NCBI RefSeq assembly: GCF_015999335.1
Contig: NZ_JAEACP010000002.1
Span: 124,001 to 188,000, forward strand
Direction: 5' to 3'
DNA: 64,000 nucleotides
DNA from: Tabrizicola soli
GTDB lineage: Bacteria > Pseudomonadota > Alphaproteobacteria > Rhodobacterales > Rhodobacteraceae
Shown: in pieces, positions 7,893 through 16,561 of the stretch
How positions within the stretch are numbered: the first letter of the stretch is position 1
How the letters are laid out: every line of letters begins with the position of its first letter
Notes under the pieces: generated by a model
Seen by the model: only the letters and a program-made list of their open reading frames with translations
The model's database searches: none
What the model was told of the DNA's origin: nothing
Program-made: the position numbers and the translations under genes

Positions 7893-7998
7893 CGTGAAGG
7901 CCCCCTCCTCCTCCCTGGGGCCTGTACGATCGGCGGCGATGCCCTCCTCCTCCCTGGCATCGCCGTCCCTTCCCTTCGGGGGCACCAGCCCCCAGAGA
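7893..7998 (+). ncRNA. ccsR1: CcsR-type sRNA, copy 1 of 4
   Basis: Two hairpins present the motif CCTCCTCCC in their loops, at 7907-7915 (stem GGCCCC/GGGGCC, 7899-7922) and 7946-7954 (nine-bp stem GGCGATGCC/GGCATCGCC, 7935-7964). A further GGGGGC/GCCCCC-type hairpin follows near 7977-7993. The motif is complementary to Shine-Dalgarno sequences and is the hallmark of CcsR RNAs in Rhodobacter. Ends are estimated from the hairpin boundaries. Confidence 0.85.
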
Positions 7999-8098
7999 TC
8001 CGGGTGACCCTCTCCTCCTCCCTTGGGTCATCTGGCGGCGGCGGCCCCTCTCCTCCTCCCTCGGGGTCGCCGCACAAACCATCCGGGCCGTCGTGGCC
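7999..8098 (+). ncRNA. ccsR2: CcsR-type sRNA, copy 2 of 4
   Basis: Motif CCTCCTCCC lies in loops at 8014-8022 (stem TGACCC/GGGTCA, 8005-8030) and 8052-8060 (stem GGCGGCCCC/GGGGTCGCC, 8040-8071, one G-U pair). The second hairpin is repeated base for base in copy 4. Ends are estimated. Confidence 0.85.
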
Positions 8099-8202
8099 CA
8101 GAGATTGGATGCCCCCTCCTCCTCCCTGGGGCGTTCGATACCGCGGCAGCGCCCCTCCTCCTCCCGGGCGCTGCCGCCCCCATCCGGGGCCATGTGCCCC
8201 AC
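8099..8202 (+). ncRNA. ccsR3: CcsR-type sRNA, copy 3 of 4
   Basis: Motif CCTCCTCCC lies in loops at 8118-8126 (stem GCCCC/GGGGC, 8111-8132) and 8157-8165 (very stable 12-bp stem GCGGCAGCGCCC with its complement, 8143-8177). Loop types match copy 1 (CTCCTCCTCCCT). Ends are estimated. Confidence 0.85.
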
Positions 8203-8341
8203 CGGCTTCGGATGCCCTCTCCTCCTCCCTTGGGCATCTGGACCAGCGGCGGCCCCTCTCCTCCTCCCTCGGGGTCGCCGCCTCTCTCCCCCTTGCAGCC
8301 CTGTCCCCGCCACCGGATAGTCCCCCGAACGCGTTCGGGGG
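8203..8341 (+). ncRNA. ccsR4: CcsR-type sRNA, copy 4 of 4, with end hairpin
   Basis: Motif CCTCCTCCC lies in loops at 8221-8229 (stem GATGCCC/GGGCATC, 8211-8238) and 8260-8268 (stem GGCGGCCCC/GGGGTCGCC, 8248-8279). It closely matches copy 2. A perfect 20-bp palindrome at 8322-8341 probably closes the array; no T-tract follows. Ends are estimated. Confidence 0.83.
8322..8341 (+). promoter_or_regulatory. Perfect palindrome before the BenE-type gene
   Basis: CCCCCGAACGCGTTCGGGGG is fully self-complementary and ends four bases before the transporter ATG at 8346. Its right arm supplies the only G-rich, Shine-Dalgarno-like sequence for that gene, so the hairpin could both end the sRNA array and hide the ribosome site. 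Confidence 0.6.
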
Positions 8342-8345
8342 TGAC

Positions 8346-9491
8346 ATGCGGGTTTCGGTGATTTCGGCGGCGACGGTCGCGGCCCTTGTGGGTTACGCGG
8401 CCAGCGTGGCCATCGTGCTGGCCGCGGCCAACGCGCTGGGGGCGACGGAGGCGCAGGCGGCAAGCTGGCTGCTGGCGGTGTCGCTGGCCAAGGCGGCGGG
8501 CTCGGCCTTCCTCTCCTTCCGCTACCGGGTGCCGGTGGTGCTGGCCTGGTCCACTCCCGGCGCTGCGCTGATCGCCGCGACCGAGGGCATCACCCTGGCC
8601 GAGGGCGTGGGCGCCTTCATCGTCGCCGGCCTTCTGATCGCCGCCACCGGCCTGATCCGGCCGCTGGGCGCGCTGGTCGCGCGCATCCCCGACGGAATCG
8701 CGGCCGGGATGCTGGCGGGCGTGCTTCTGCCGTTCTGCCTGAAGGGCGCTGGCGCGGCCGAGGCTCTTCCCGCCGTGGTCCTGCCGATGATCGCGGTCTT
8801 TCTTCTGGTGCGGCTGCTCAACCCCGCTCTGGCGGTGCTGGCGGCCTTTGCCACCGGCATCCTGCTGGCGCTCGCCACGGGGGCGGATGTCTCGACCCTC
8901 GCCCTTGCCGCGCCGGTGCTGGAGCCGGTCGCCCCCGAGTTCCGGCTCTCGGTCCTGCTCGGCCTCGGGTTGCCGCTCTATCTTGTCACCATGGCCTCGC
9001 AGAACCTGCCCGGCTTCGCCACCCTGCGCGCGGCGGGATACGAGCCGCCGGTCACGCCGGCGCTGACGGTGACGGGGCTTCTGTCGGCGGTGACGGCCCC
9101 GTTCGGGGCGCATACGGTCAGCATGGCGGCGATCACGGCGGCGATCTGCCTGGGGCCGGACGTCCACCCCGAGAAGGAACGCCGCTGGATCGTGGGCCTG
9201 GCCTATGCCGGAGCCTGGGTGATTCTGGGGCTGCTGAGCCCTGCGGTGCTGCAACTGCTGGCCGCGCTGCCCGGCCCGATGGTGCTGGCGCTGGTGGCGC
9301 TGGCGCTGCTCTCGCCGCTGATGGGCGCGCTGACGGCGGGGTTCGCCCTGCCCGAACAGCGATTCGCGGCGGTGCTGACCCTGGCGGTCACCGCTTCGGG
9401 CGTCGCGGCCTTCGGCATCGGCGCGGCGTTCTGGGGGCTGGTGGCCGGAATCGGCGCGCAGGGGCTGGACCGGCTGAAATCCGGGCGCTGA
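8346..9491 (+). CDS. benE: BenE family transporter (benzoate/H+ symporter-like)
   Basis: A 381-residue, almost entirely hydrophobic protein with about 11-12 membrane segments. It fits the BenE/YdcO group of the nucleobase-ascorbate-type fold: the early FRYRVPVVLAWSTPGAAL motif, IPDGIAAGMLAGVLLPFCLK, and LYLVTMASQNLPGFATLRAAG in the middle are family hallmarks. BenE of Acinetobacter imports benzoate; the actual substrate here is not shown because no aromatic catabolic genes are nearby. The start ATG lies in the arm of a strong hairpin (separate entry). It faces uvrD convergently, with two palindromes between them. Confidence 0.9.
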   Translation: MRVSVISAATVAALVGYAASVAIVLAAANALGATEAQAASWLLAVSLAKAAGSAFLSFRYRVPVVLAWSTPGAALIAATEGITLAEGVGAFIVAGLLIAATGLIRPLGALVARIPDGIAAGMLAGVLLPFCLKGAGAAEALPAVVLPMIAVFLLVRLLNPALAVLAAFATGILLALATGADVSTLALAAPVLEPVAPEFRLSVLLGLGLPLYLVTMASQNLPGFATLRAAGYEPPVTPALTVTGLLSAVTAPFGAHTVSMAAITAAICLGPDVHPEKERRWIVGLAYAGAWVILGLLSPAVLQLLAALPGPMVLALVALALLSPLMGALTAGFALPEQRFAAVLTLAVTASGVAAFGIGAAFWGLVAGIGAQGLDRLKSGR

Positions 9492-9536
9492 ACGATTTCC
9501 GAACGGAAATCGTGCCGAATTCCGTTCGGAATTCGG
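9492..9536. repeat. Palindrome doublet, family A copy 1
   Basis: Two perfect inverted repeats stand side by side: 9492-9513 (arms ACGATTTCCG/CGGAAATCGT, AA centre) and 9515-9536 (arms CCGAATTCCG/CGGAATTCGG, TT centre). They lie between two convergent genes and may act as a bidirectional terminator. A nearly identical first unit recurs at 62422. Confidence 0.85.
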
Positions 9537-9542
9537 TTGCGC

Positions 9543-11945
9543 CTAGAAGGGAACGTCGTCCACCTGATCGGCCGGAATCACCCAGCGCGCGACGACCTTC
9601 TTCAGCCCGGCGCGGTCGAATTCCACGTCCAGCTTGTCGCCTTCGATCCCGACGATCTCGCCATAGCCGAATTTCTGGTGGAACACCCGGTCGCCCAGCA
9701 CATAGGGCGACAGCGCCTCGGCGTCGATCACCACGTGCCGCGCTTCCACCGGCTGCCGGATCGGCCGATGCGACTGATTCTCCTGCATCCGCCGCCAGCC
9801 GGGCGAATTGTAGACATCGGCCTTGGACACCCGGTCCTCGAGGCTGGAGCCAAAGCCCACCTGTGCCGCCGCACCATAGCCGCCGCCGTAAAGGCCCGGC
9901 GCGGTCAGCACTTCGACATGGTCGGGCGGCAGCTCGTCGATGAAGCGCGAGGGAAGCTGGCTTTGCCACTGGCCATAGACCCGCCGGTTCGAGGCGAAGC
10001 TGATCGTGCACAACTCCTCGGCCCGGGTGATGCCGACATAGGCCAGACGCCGCTCCTCCTCCAGCCCCTTCACGCCCGATTCGTCCATGCTGCGCTGGCT
10101 GGGGAAAAGCCCATCCTCCCAGCCCGGCAGGAAGACCACCGGAAACTCCAGCCCCTTGGCGGCGTGGAGGGTCATGATCGTGACCTTTTCCTCCGCCCCT
10201 TCGGTGTCGTTGTCCATGATGAGGCTGACGTGTTCAAGGAAGCCCTGCAGGTTGTCGAACTGCTCCAGCGCCTTCACGAGTTCCTTCAGGTTGTCGAGCC
10301 GCCCCGGAGCCTCGGGCGTCTTGTCGTTCTGCCACATCTCGGTGTAGCCCGATTCGTCCAGGATCGTCTCGGCCAGCCGGATATGGTCGTATTCGGGGTG
10401 GAAGGTCGCGGCGTGCCAGCGGTCCACGCCTTCGACGAAGGCGCGAAGCTGCGCCGCCCCCTTGCCGGGGATCACGCCCTTGGCCAAGGCTTCCCGCGCG
10501 CCGTCCAGAAGCGGCACACCCGCCGCCCGCGCCAGCACGTTGATCTTCGATTGCGCCGTGTCACCCAGCCCTCGCTTCGGCAGGTTCACCACCCGTTCGA
10601 AGGCGAGGTCGTCGTCGGGCGAGACCGCAAGCCGGAAATAGGCCATCGCGTCGCGGATTTCCTGGCGTTCGTAGAAGCGCGGCCCACCGATCACGCGGTA
10701 GGGCAGGCCGATGGTCAGGAAACGGTCCTCGAAGGCGCGCATCTGGTGGCTGGCGCGAACGAGGATCGCCTGCCGGTTCAGGTCCACCGGCTCCATGCCC
10801 CTTGTGCCGCGCTGGATCGCCTCGATCTCCTCGCCGATCCAGCGCGCTTCCTCCTCGCCGTCCCAATGGCCGATGAGGCGGACTTTCTCGCCCAGGGCCC
10901 CGGCCGTCCACAGCGTCTTGCCCAGCCGTCCCGCGTTCTTTGCGATGAGCCCCGAAGCCGCCGCAAGGATATGGCCGGTCGAGCGGTAGTTCTGCTCCAG
11001 CCGGATCACCTGCGCGCTGGGGAAATCCTTCTCGAACCGCAGGATGTTGCCGACCTCTGCGCCGCGCCAGCCGTAGATCGACTGGTCGTCGTCGCCGACA
11101 CAACAGATGTTCTTGTGCGCCTGTGCCAGGAGCCGCAGCCAGAGATACTGGGCGACGTTGGTGTCCTGGTATTCGTCGACGAGGATGTAGCGGAACCAGC
11201 GCTGATACTGTTGCAGTACGTCCGGGTAGTTCTGGAAAATCATCACGCAGTGCAGCAGGAGGTCGCCGAAATCGGTGGCGTTCAGTGTCTTCAGCCGGTC
11301 CTGATAGGCGGCGTAAAGCTCGGTCCCCCGGTTGTTGTAGGCGGAAGCTTCGGACGACGGCACCTTCTCCGGCGTCCAGGCGCGGTTTTTCCAGCCGTCG
11401 ATCAGCCCAGCCAGCATCCGGGCGGGCCAGCGCTTCTCGTCGATGTTCGCCGCCAGCACCAGCTGCTTTAACAGCCGAAGCTGGTCGTCGGTGTCGAGAA
11501 TGGTGAAGTTCGGCTTCAGACCCACCAGCTCGGCATGCCGCCGCAGGATCTTGACCGATATGGCGTGGAAAGTGCCCATCCACTGGAGGCCGTGGTCGCG
11601 CAAGAGGTGTTGCAGCACAAAAGGCGTGCGATGAAGTCGGTCCTTCATCTCCCGCGCCGCCTTATTTGTGAATGTCACCGCAAGGATCTCGCGTGAAGTG
11701 CACTTACCCAAGGTGAGCAGGTGCGCTACTCGCGCCATAAGTGCTTTCGTCTTGCCGGTGCCCGCGCCTGCCAGCATTAGCACCGGGCCGTCCAAAGCTT
11801 CTACAGCCGCACGCTGGGCTGAATTAAGATCATTCAAATAGTCAAAGTTTTGCGCAGCCTGCGCGCGCCCCGCCATCGCCCGCTGCGACAGCGGCACCGG
11901 GGCGGCGGCAGCCGCGAATGCCTCGTCTTCATCCCATCCGTTCAT
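9543..11945 (-). CDS. uvrD: ATP-dependent DNA helicase UvrD/PcrA
   Basis: An 800-residue superfamily 1A 3'-5' helicase acting in nucleotide excision and mismatch repair. Visible motifs: Q motif LNSAQRAAVEALDGP, Walker A AGAGTGKT at 59-66, GTFHAISVKILRRH, Walker B YILVDEYQDTN, the Q-containing motif III GDDDQSIYGWRGA, and C-terminal motifs TIMTLHAAKGLEFPVVFLPG and RLAYVGITRAEE. The last 50 residues form the PcrA/UvrD Tudor-like module (GDRVFHQKFGYGEIVGIEGD). Length is slightly above the E. coli protein. It diverges from pyc across 199 bases and is probably monocistronic. Confidence 0.95.
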   Translation of the reverse strand: MNGWDEDEAFAAAAAPVPLSQRAMAGRAQAAQNFDYLNDLNSAQRAAVEALDGPVLMLAGAGTGKTKALMARVAHLLTLGKCTSREILAVTFTNKAAREMKDRLHRTPFVLQHLLRDHGLQWMGTFHAISVKILRRHAELVGLKPNFTILDTDDQLRLLKQLVLAANIDEKRWPARMLAGLIDGWKNRAWTPEKVPSSEASAYNNRGTELYAAYQDRLKTLNATDFGDLLLHCVMIFQNYPDVLQQYQRWFRYILVDEYQDTNVAQYLWLRLLAQAHKNICCVGDDDQSIYGWRGAEVGNILRFEKDFPSAQVIRLEQNYRSTGHILAAASGLIAKNAGRLGKTLWTAGALGEKVRLIGHWDGEEEARWIGEEIEAIQRGTRGMEPVDLNRQAILVRASHQMRAFEDRFLTIGLPYRVIGGPRFYERQEIRDAMAYFRLAVSPDDDLAFERVVNLPKRGLGDTAQSKINVLARAAGVPLLDGAREALAKGVIPGKGAAQLRAFVEGVDRWHAATFHPEYDHIRLAETILDESGYTEMWQNDKTPEAPGRLDNLKELVKALEQFDNLQGFLEHVSLIMDNDTEGAEEKVTIMTLHAAKGLEFPVVFLPGWEDGLFPSQRSMDESGVKGLEEERRLAYVGITRAEELCTISFASNRRVYGQWQSQLPSRFIDELPPDHVEVLTAPGLYGGGYGAAAQVGFGSSLEDRVSKADVYNSPGWRRMQENQSHRPIRQPVEARHVVIDAEALSPYVLGDRVFHQKFGYGEIVGIEGDKLDVEFDRAGLKKVVARWVIPADQVDDVPF

Positions 11946-12144
11946 CCCGCCAGTATATACGCATCCCCGGCCGGGGAAAGGCCCGCGTTCACCGATTGTT
12001 CAGGCCCCGCATCCCGTCGCAGGGCCGCGCCGAAACCACGCAGCGGCGGACTGTCGCATTTCTGTCGGAAAACGGCGGCAAACCCCCTTGTGCTGCACCG
12101 CAGCGCCCCTAATCTGCCCCCGTTCTGCCCCGGGGAGGCCGCCA

Positions 12145-15100
12145 ATGCCTGAGTTCAAGAAGATCCTGATCGCCAACCGCGGCGAGATCGCCATCCGCGT
12201 GATGCGTGCCGCGAACGAGCTTGGGAAACGCACCGTCGCGGTCTATGCCGAAGAGGACAAGCTGGGCCTGCACCGCTTCAAGGCCGACGAGGCCTATCGC
12301 ATCGGCGAGGGCCTGTCGCCGGTGGGCGCCTATCTCTCGATCCCCGAGATCATCCGGGTCGCCAAGATGGCGGGCGCGGATGCGGTGCACCCGGGCTATG
12401 GCCTTCTCTCCGAGAACCCGGATTTCGTCGAGGCCTGCGACCAGGCCGGAATCACCTTCATCGGTCCGCAGGCCGAGACGATGCGCGCCCTCGGCGACAA
12501 GGCCAGCGCCCGGCGCGTCGCGGTGGCGGCGGGCGTGCCCGTCATCCCGGCGACCGAGGTGCTGGGCGACGACATGGCGAAGATCAAGAAACAGGCCAAA
12601 GAGATCGGCTATCCCTTGATGCTCAAGGCCAGCTGGGGCGGCGGCGGGCGCGGGATGCGTCCGATCCTCTCCGAGGACGAGCTCGAGGCCAAGGTGCGCG
12701 AGGGCCGGCGCGAGGCCGAGGCCGCCTTCGGCAATGGCGAGGGCTACCTGGAAAAGATGATCCTGCGCGCCCGCCATGTCGAGGTGCAGATCCTCGGCGA
12801 CAAGGCCGGCAACGTCTGGCACCTGTGGGAGCGGGACTGCACCGTGCAGCGCCGCAACCAGAAGGTGGTCGAACGCGCCCCCGCGCCCTACCTCACGCAG
12901 GAACAGCGCGAGGAAGTCTGCGAGATGGCCAAGCGCATCTGTTCCCATGTGAACTACGAATGCGCCGGCACCGTCGAATTCCTGATGGATATGGACGAGG
13001 GCAAGTTCTACTTCATCGAGGTGAACCCCCGCGTCCAGGTCGAACACACCGTCACCGAGGAGGTGACCGGCATCGACATCGTCCAGGCCCAGATCCTGAT
13101 CGAGGAAGGCAAGACCCTGCCCGAGGCGACGGGCGTCGCCTCCCAGGCGGAGGTGAAGCTGAACGGCCATGCGCTGCAGTGCCGCGTCACCACCGAGGAC
13201 CCGCTGAACAACTTCATCCCGGATTATGGCCGCCTGACCGCCTATCGCTCGGCCACCGGCAACGGCATCCGGCTGGACGGCGGCACCGCCTATGCCGGCT
13301 CGGTCATCACGCGCTACTATGACTCGCTGCTGGTGAAGGTCACCGCCCATGCCCAGACGCCCGAGAAGGCGATCAGCCGGATGGACCGCGCGCTGCGCGA
13401 ATTCCGCATCCGCGGCGTGGCCACGAACATCGAGTTCGTGATCAACCTCCTGAAGCACCCGACCTTCCTGGACGACACCTACACGACCAAGTTCATCGAC
13501 ACGACGCCCGAGCTCTTCAACTTCAAGCGCCGCAAGGACCGGGCGACCAAGATCCTGACCTATATCGCCGACATCACGGTGAACGGTCACCCCGAGACGG
13601 CGGGCCGCGCCCTGCCCCCGGCCGAGGCCCGCGCGCCGAAGCCCCCGGCGCTGAAGGCCGAACCCGCCTATGGCACGCGCAACCTCCTGGAACAGAAGGG
13701 CCCGCAGGCCGTCGCCGACTGGATGAAGGCGCAGACCAAGGTCCTTCTCACCGACACCACGATGCGCGACGGGCACCAGTCCCTGCTGGCCACCCGGATG
13801 CGGTCCTTCGACATGATCCGCGTGGCGCCCGCCTATGCCGCGAACCTGCCGCAGCTCTTCTCGGTCGAGTGCTGGGGCGGGGCCACCTTCGACGTGGCCT
13901 ACCGCTTCCTGCAGGAATGCCCCTGGCAGCGGCTGCGCGACCTGCGCGCCGCCATGCCGAACCTGATGACGCAGATGCTGCTGCGCGCCTCGAACGGGGT
14001 GGGCTACACGAACTACCCCGACAACGTGGTGCAGGCCTTCGTGAAACAGGCCGCAGCCTCGGGCGTGGACGTGTTCCGCGTCTTCGACAGCCTGAACTGG
14101 GTCGAGAACATGCGCGTCGCGATGGACGCCGTGGTCGAGGCCGGCAAGGTCTGCGAGGGCACGATCTGCTATACCGGCGACCTGCTCGATCCGTCGCGGC
14201 CGAAGTACGACCTGAAATACTACGTTGCCATGGGCAAGGAACTGAAGGCCGCCGGCGCGCATGTGCTGGGGCTGAAGGACATGGCGGGCCTTCTGAAACC
14301 CGCCGCCGCCCGCGTGCTGGTCAAGGCGCTGAAGCAGGAGGTGGGCCTGCCAATCCACTTCCACACCCATGACACCTCGGGCGCGGGGGCGGCGACGATC
14401 CTGGCCGCCTGCGACGCGGGCGTGGATGCGGTGGACGCGGCGATGGACGCCTTCTCGGGCGGGACCTCGCAGCCCTGCCTGGGATCGATCGTCGAGGCGC
14501 TGCGCCATACCGAACGCGACACCGGCCTTGATATCGCCGCGATCCGCGAGGTCTCGAACTACTGGGAAGGCGTGCGCAAGCAATACGCCGCCTTCGAATC
14601 GGGCCTGCCCGCCCCGGCCTCCGAGGTCTACCTGCACGAGATGCCGGGCGGCCAGTTCACCAACCTCAAGGCCCAGGCCCGCAGCCTCGGCCTCGAGGAA
14701 CGCTGGCACGAGGTGGCGCAGGCCTATGCCGATGCGAACCGGATGTTCGGCGACATCGTGAAGGTCACGCCCTCGTCCAAGGTCGTGGGCGACATGGCGC
14801 TGATGATGGTCGCGCAGGGCCTGACCCGTGCCCAGGTCGAGGATCCGGCCGTGGACGTGGCCTTCCCCGATTCGGTGGTGGACATGCTGAAGGGCAACCT
14901 CGGCCAACCGCCGGGCGGCTGGCCGGACGGGATCCTGAAGAAGGTGCTGAAGGGCGACAAGCCGATCAGCGAGCGTCCCGGCGCCTCGCTCGCCCCGGTG
15001 AACCTCGACGCCGCGCGGCAGAAGCTCGCGGCCGAGATGAAGGCCGGCGCGGAAGAGGCCGAGGATGCCCAGGTCGATGAAGAGGACCTGAACGGCTATC

Positions 15101-15606
15101 TGATGTATCCCAAGGTCTTCATGGACTATCGCGCCCGGCACCGGATCTATGGCCCGGTGCGGGTCCTGCCGACACGGACCTTCTTCTACGGGATGCAACC
15201 CGGCGACGAGATCAGCGCCGAGATCGACCCAGGCAAGACGCTGGAAATCCGCCTGCAGGCGGTCAGCGAGACCACGGACGAAGGCGAGGTCCGCGTCTTC
15301 TTCGAGCTGAACGGCCAGCCCCGGGTGATCCGGGTGCCGAACCGTGCGGTGAAGGCAAAGACGGCGGCGCGGCCCAAGGCGGCCGAGGGCAACCCGGCCC
15401 ATGTCGGCGCGCCGATGCCGGGCTCCATCGCCTCGGTCGCGGTGTCGGTGGGGCAGAAGGTGCGCGCGGGCGACCTCTTGCTGACGATCGAGGCGATGAA
15501 GATGGAAACCGGCCTTCACGCCGACCGCGAGGCGCTGGTGAAGGCGATCCATGTCCATCCCGGCGCGCAGATCGAGGCGAAGGACCTGCTGGTCGAACTG
15601 GAGTGA
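12145..15606 (+). CDS. pyc: Pyruvate carboxylase
   Basis: A 1153-residue single-chain alpha4-type pyruvate carboxylase making oxaloacetate from pyruvate, bicarbonate and ATP (anaplerosis). Domains in order: biotin carboxylase N-part from KILIANRGEIAIRVMRAA, ATP-grasp with the glycine loop SWGGGGRGMRP and the MKMI-type EVNPRVQVEHTVTE motif, carboxyltransferase from about 530 (TDTTMRDGHQSLLATRMR, FRVFDSLNWVENM, FHTHDTSG metal-binding), the PYC/OADA allosteric region, and a biotinyl domain with EAMKM, the biotinylated lysine being about residue 1119. The start ATG follows GGGGAGG by eight bases. Full length indicates a complete enzyme. Confidence 0.97.
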   Translation: MPEFKKILIANRGEIAIRVMRAANELGKRTVAVYAEEDKLGLHRFKADEAYRIGEGLSPVGAYLSIPEIIRVAKMAGADAVHPGYGLLSENPDFVEACDQAGITFIGPQAETMRALGDKASARRVAVAAGVPVIPATEVLGDDMAKIKKQAKEIGYPLMLKASWGGGGRGMRPILSEDELEAKVREGRREAEAAFGNGEGYLEKMILRARHVEVQILGDKAGNVWHLWERDCTVQRRNQKVVERAPAPYLTQEQREEVCEMAKRICSHVNYECAGTVEFLMDMDEGKFYFIEVNPRVQVEHTVTEEVTGIDIVQAQILIEEGKTLPEATGVASQAEVKLNGHALQCRVTTEDPLNNFIPDYGRLTAYRSATGNGIRLDGGTAYAGSVITRYYDSLLVKVTAHAQTPEKAISRMDRALREFRIRGVATNIEFVINLLKHPTFLDDTYTTKFIDTTPELFNFKRRKDRATKILTYIADITVNGHPETAGRALPPAEARAPKPPALKAEPAYGTRNLLEQKGPQAVADWMKAQTKVLLTDTTMRDGHQSLLATRMRSFDMIRVAPAYAANLPQLFSVECWGGATFDVAYRFLQECPWQRLRDLRAAMPNLMTQMLLRASNGVGYTNYPDNVVQAFVKQAAASGVDVFRVFDSLNWVENMRVAMDAVVEAGKVCEGTICYTGDLLDPSRPKYDLKYYVAMGKELKAAGAHVLGLKDMAGLLKPAAARVLVKALKQEVGLPIHFHTHDTSGAGAATILAACDAGVDAVDAAMDAFSGGTSQPCLGSIVEALRHTERDTGLDIAAIREVSNYWEGVRKQYAAFESGLPAPASEVYLHEMPGGQFTNLKAQARSLGLEERWHEVAQAYADANRMFGDIVKVTPSSKVVGDMALMMVAQGLTRAQVEDPAVDVAFPDSVVDMLKGNLGQPPGGWPDGILKKVLKGDKPISERPGASLAPVNLDAARQKLAAEMKAGAEEAEDAQVDEEDLNGYLMYPKVFMDYRARHRIYGPVRVLPTRTFFYGMQPGDEISAEIDPGKTLEIRLQAVSETTDEGEVRVFFELNGQPRVIRVPNRAVKAKTAARPKAAEGNPAHVGAPMPGSIASVAVSVGQKVRAGDLLLTIEAMKMETGLHADREALVKAIHVHPGAQIEAKDLLVELE

Positions 15607-15612
15607 ATGCGT

Positions 15613-15634
15613 AGGGTGGGTGTTTCACCCACCC
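15613..15634. repeat. Palindromic GGTGGGTG repeat, family B
   Basis: AGGGTGGGTG-TT-TCACCCACCC, just after the pyc stop. It belongs to a dispersed imperfect palindrome seen also at 27214, 38877, 38933, 38980, 50670 and 50707. Confidence 0.8.
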
Positions 15635-15652
15635 CACCTGCCGGGTTCCGGC

Positions 15653-15850
15653 TCAGAAACGGTCGAAGAAGTTGCGGACTTCCCGCTCGGCCTCATCCCG
15701 GGTGCGGCCGTACCGCTCCTGGATCAGGCCCGACAGCTTGTCCTTGTGCCCCTCGGCGATGTCGAGCTCGTCATCGGTCAGCTTGCCCCACATGACCTTG
15801 GCCTCGCCCTTGATCTGCTTCCACTTGCCTGCGATCTGGTCGTTGTTCAT
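15653..15850 (-). CDS. CsbD family stress-response protein
   Basis: A 65-residue hydrophilic protein. The whole sequence matches the CsbD family: [18 protein letters not shown] start, [10 protein letters not shown]-like [19 protein letters not shown] centre, and a C-terminal helix. In other bacteria CsbD proteins are induced by general or envelope stress; their molecular role is unclear. The ATG at 15850 is preceded by GGAGA and gives the family start; the upstream open frame has no family similarity. It stands alone between the pyc repeat and an EF-hand gene. Confidence 0.9.
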   Translation of the reverse strand: MNNDQIAGKWKQIKGEAKVMWGKLTDDELDIAEGHKDKLSGLIQERYGRTRDEAEREVRNFFDRF

Positions 15851-15956
15851 CTCGCGTCTCCTTTGCTGCGCGCCGCGACCTTGCGGCACCATGCCAGACT
15901 GACGCGCGCGCCCCACCCCCGGTTCCGGCCCTTGCCCCCGCTCGGCGGCATCCGGC

Positions 15957-15991
15957 CAAAGGAAAGGGGCCGCCCCTCTCGGGACGGCCCC
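15957..15991 (-). terminator. Terminator after the EF-hand gene
   Basis: GGGGCCG/CGGCCCC arms (15991-15985 and 15972-15966) with a GC-rich inner part, followed on the minus strand by TTTCCTTTGG, 24 bases after the stop of the EF-hand gene. Confidence 0.7.
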
Positions 15992-16014
15992 TCGTCCGAT
16001 CAACCGGATGTGGC

Positions 16015-16263
16015 TCAGGCGGCGAAGGCGCCGGCGTCCACAGCGGCTTTCAGCTCTTCGGCCGACAGTTCGCCCGAAGCGTCGGTGTCGGCGGCCTTGA
16101 AGGTCTCTTCGGTCACGGCGGCGTAGACAGCCTGGACTTCGGCCAGCGAGAAGGTGCCGTTAGCGTCAGTGTCGACAACTTCCGCAGCCGGAGCGGCGTC
16201 TTCAGCGAAAGCGGCGACGGCGGTCAGGGCCGAAGCGGCCAGAACGAGAGCGAACTTCTTCAT
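16015..16263 (-). CDS. Small secreted EF-hand protein
   Basis: An 82-residue protein with a clear Sec signal peptide ([20 protein letters not shown], cleavage likely after AFA) and two EF-hand loops: [12 protein letters not shown] (about 32-43) and [12 protein letters not shown] (about 60-71). Both loops have Asp at positions 1 and 3, Asx/Ser at 5 and Glu at 12, the calcium ligands of canonical EF-hands. It is therefore probably a periplasmic calcium-binding protein; a partner is not evident. It has its own terminator, and a long AT-richer region upstream probably carries its promoter (TTGCAA at 16369-16364 is a candidate -35). Confidence 0.85.
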   Translation of the reverse strand: MKKFALVLAASALTAVAAFAEDAAPAAEVVDTDANGTFSLAEVQAVYAAVTEETFKAADTDASGELSAEELKAAVDAGAFAA

Positions 16264-16513
16264 TTACTTTCTCCAGAATGCGGCAACGCAGCGAAGTGCG
16301 GCCGCGCAAGAAGGCCCGATGCCTTCGCGGCGCAAGTTATTAGGATCATTGCCAGATACCAGACTGTTGCAATATCTTCACGCCGGTTTTACCGCCGCAT
16401 TTCTCCCATTGACGCTGCGCGCGCACTGATGCTGGTGGGCAGATTGCCCTTTCACAAACCGCCCCTCCGACGCCTGAGTCGCAGAAATTTTCGCAGCCGA
16501 CGCACTTTTCCCC

Positions 16514-16540
16514 TTGCGGCCATCTGCAGGTCTTTATACA
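16514..16540 (+). promoter_or_regulatory. Probable promoter of tRNA-Gly
   Basis: TTGCGG (16514-16519) and TATACA (16535-16540) stand 15 bases apart, 22 bases before the mature tRNA 5' end. The spacing is short but both hexamers are recognisable in an otherwise GC-rich context. Confidence 0.5.
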
Positions 16541-16561
16541 TCCCCCCTCGTCCAGACCGGC

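Noticed and set aside
7900-8280. Possible CRISPR-like or tandem repeat array
   Set aside because: The repeated CTCCTCCTCCC motif is short, sits in hairpin loops of differing stems, and spacing is unequal. The sRNA array explains it and no cas genes are present.
12109-15558. Very long open frame on the minus strand opposite pyruvate carboxylase
   Set aside because: It mirrors the pyc codons; high third-position GC keeps the opposite frame open. The translation is His/Arg/Gly/Leu-rich with no family pattern, whereas pyc is complete.
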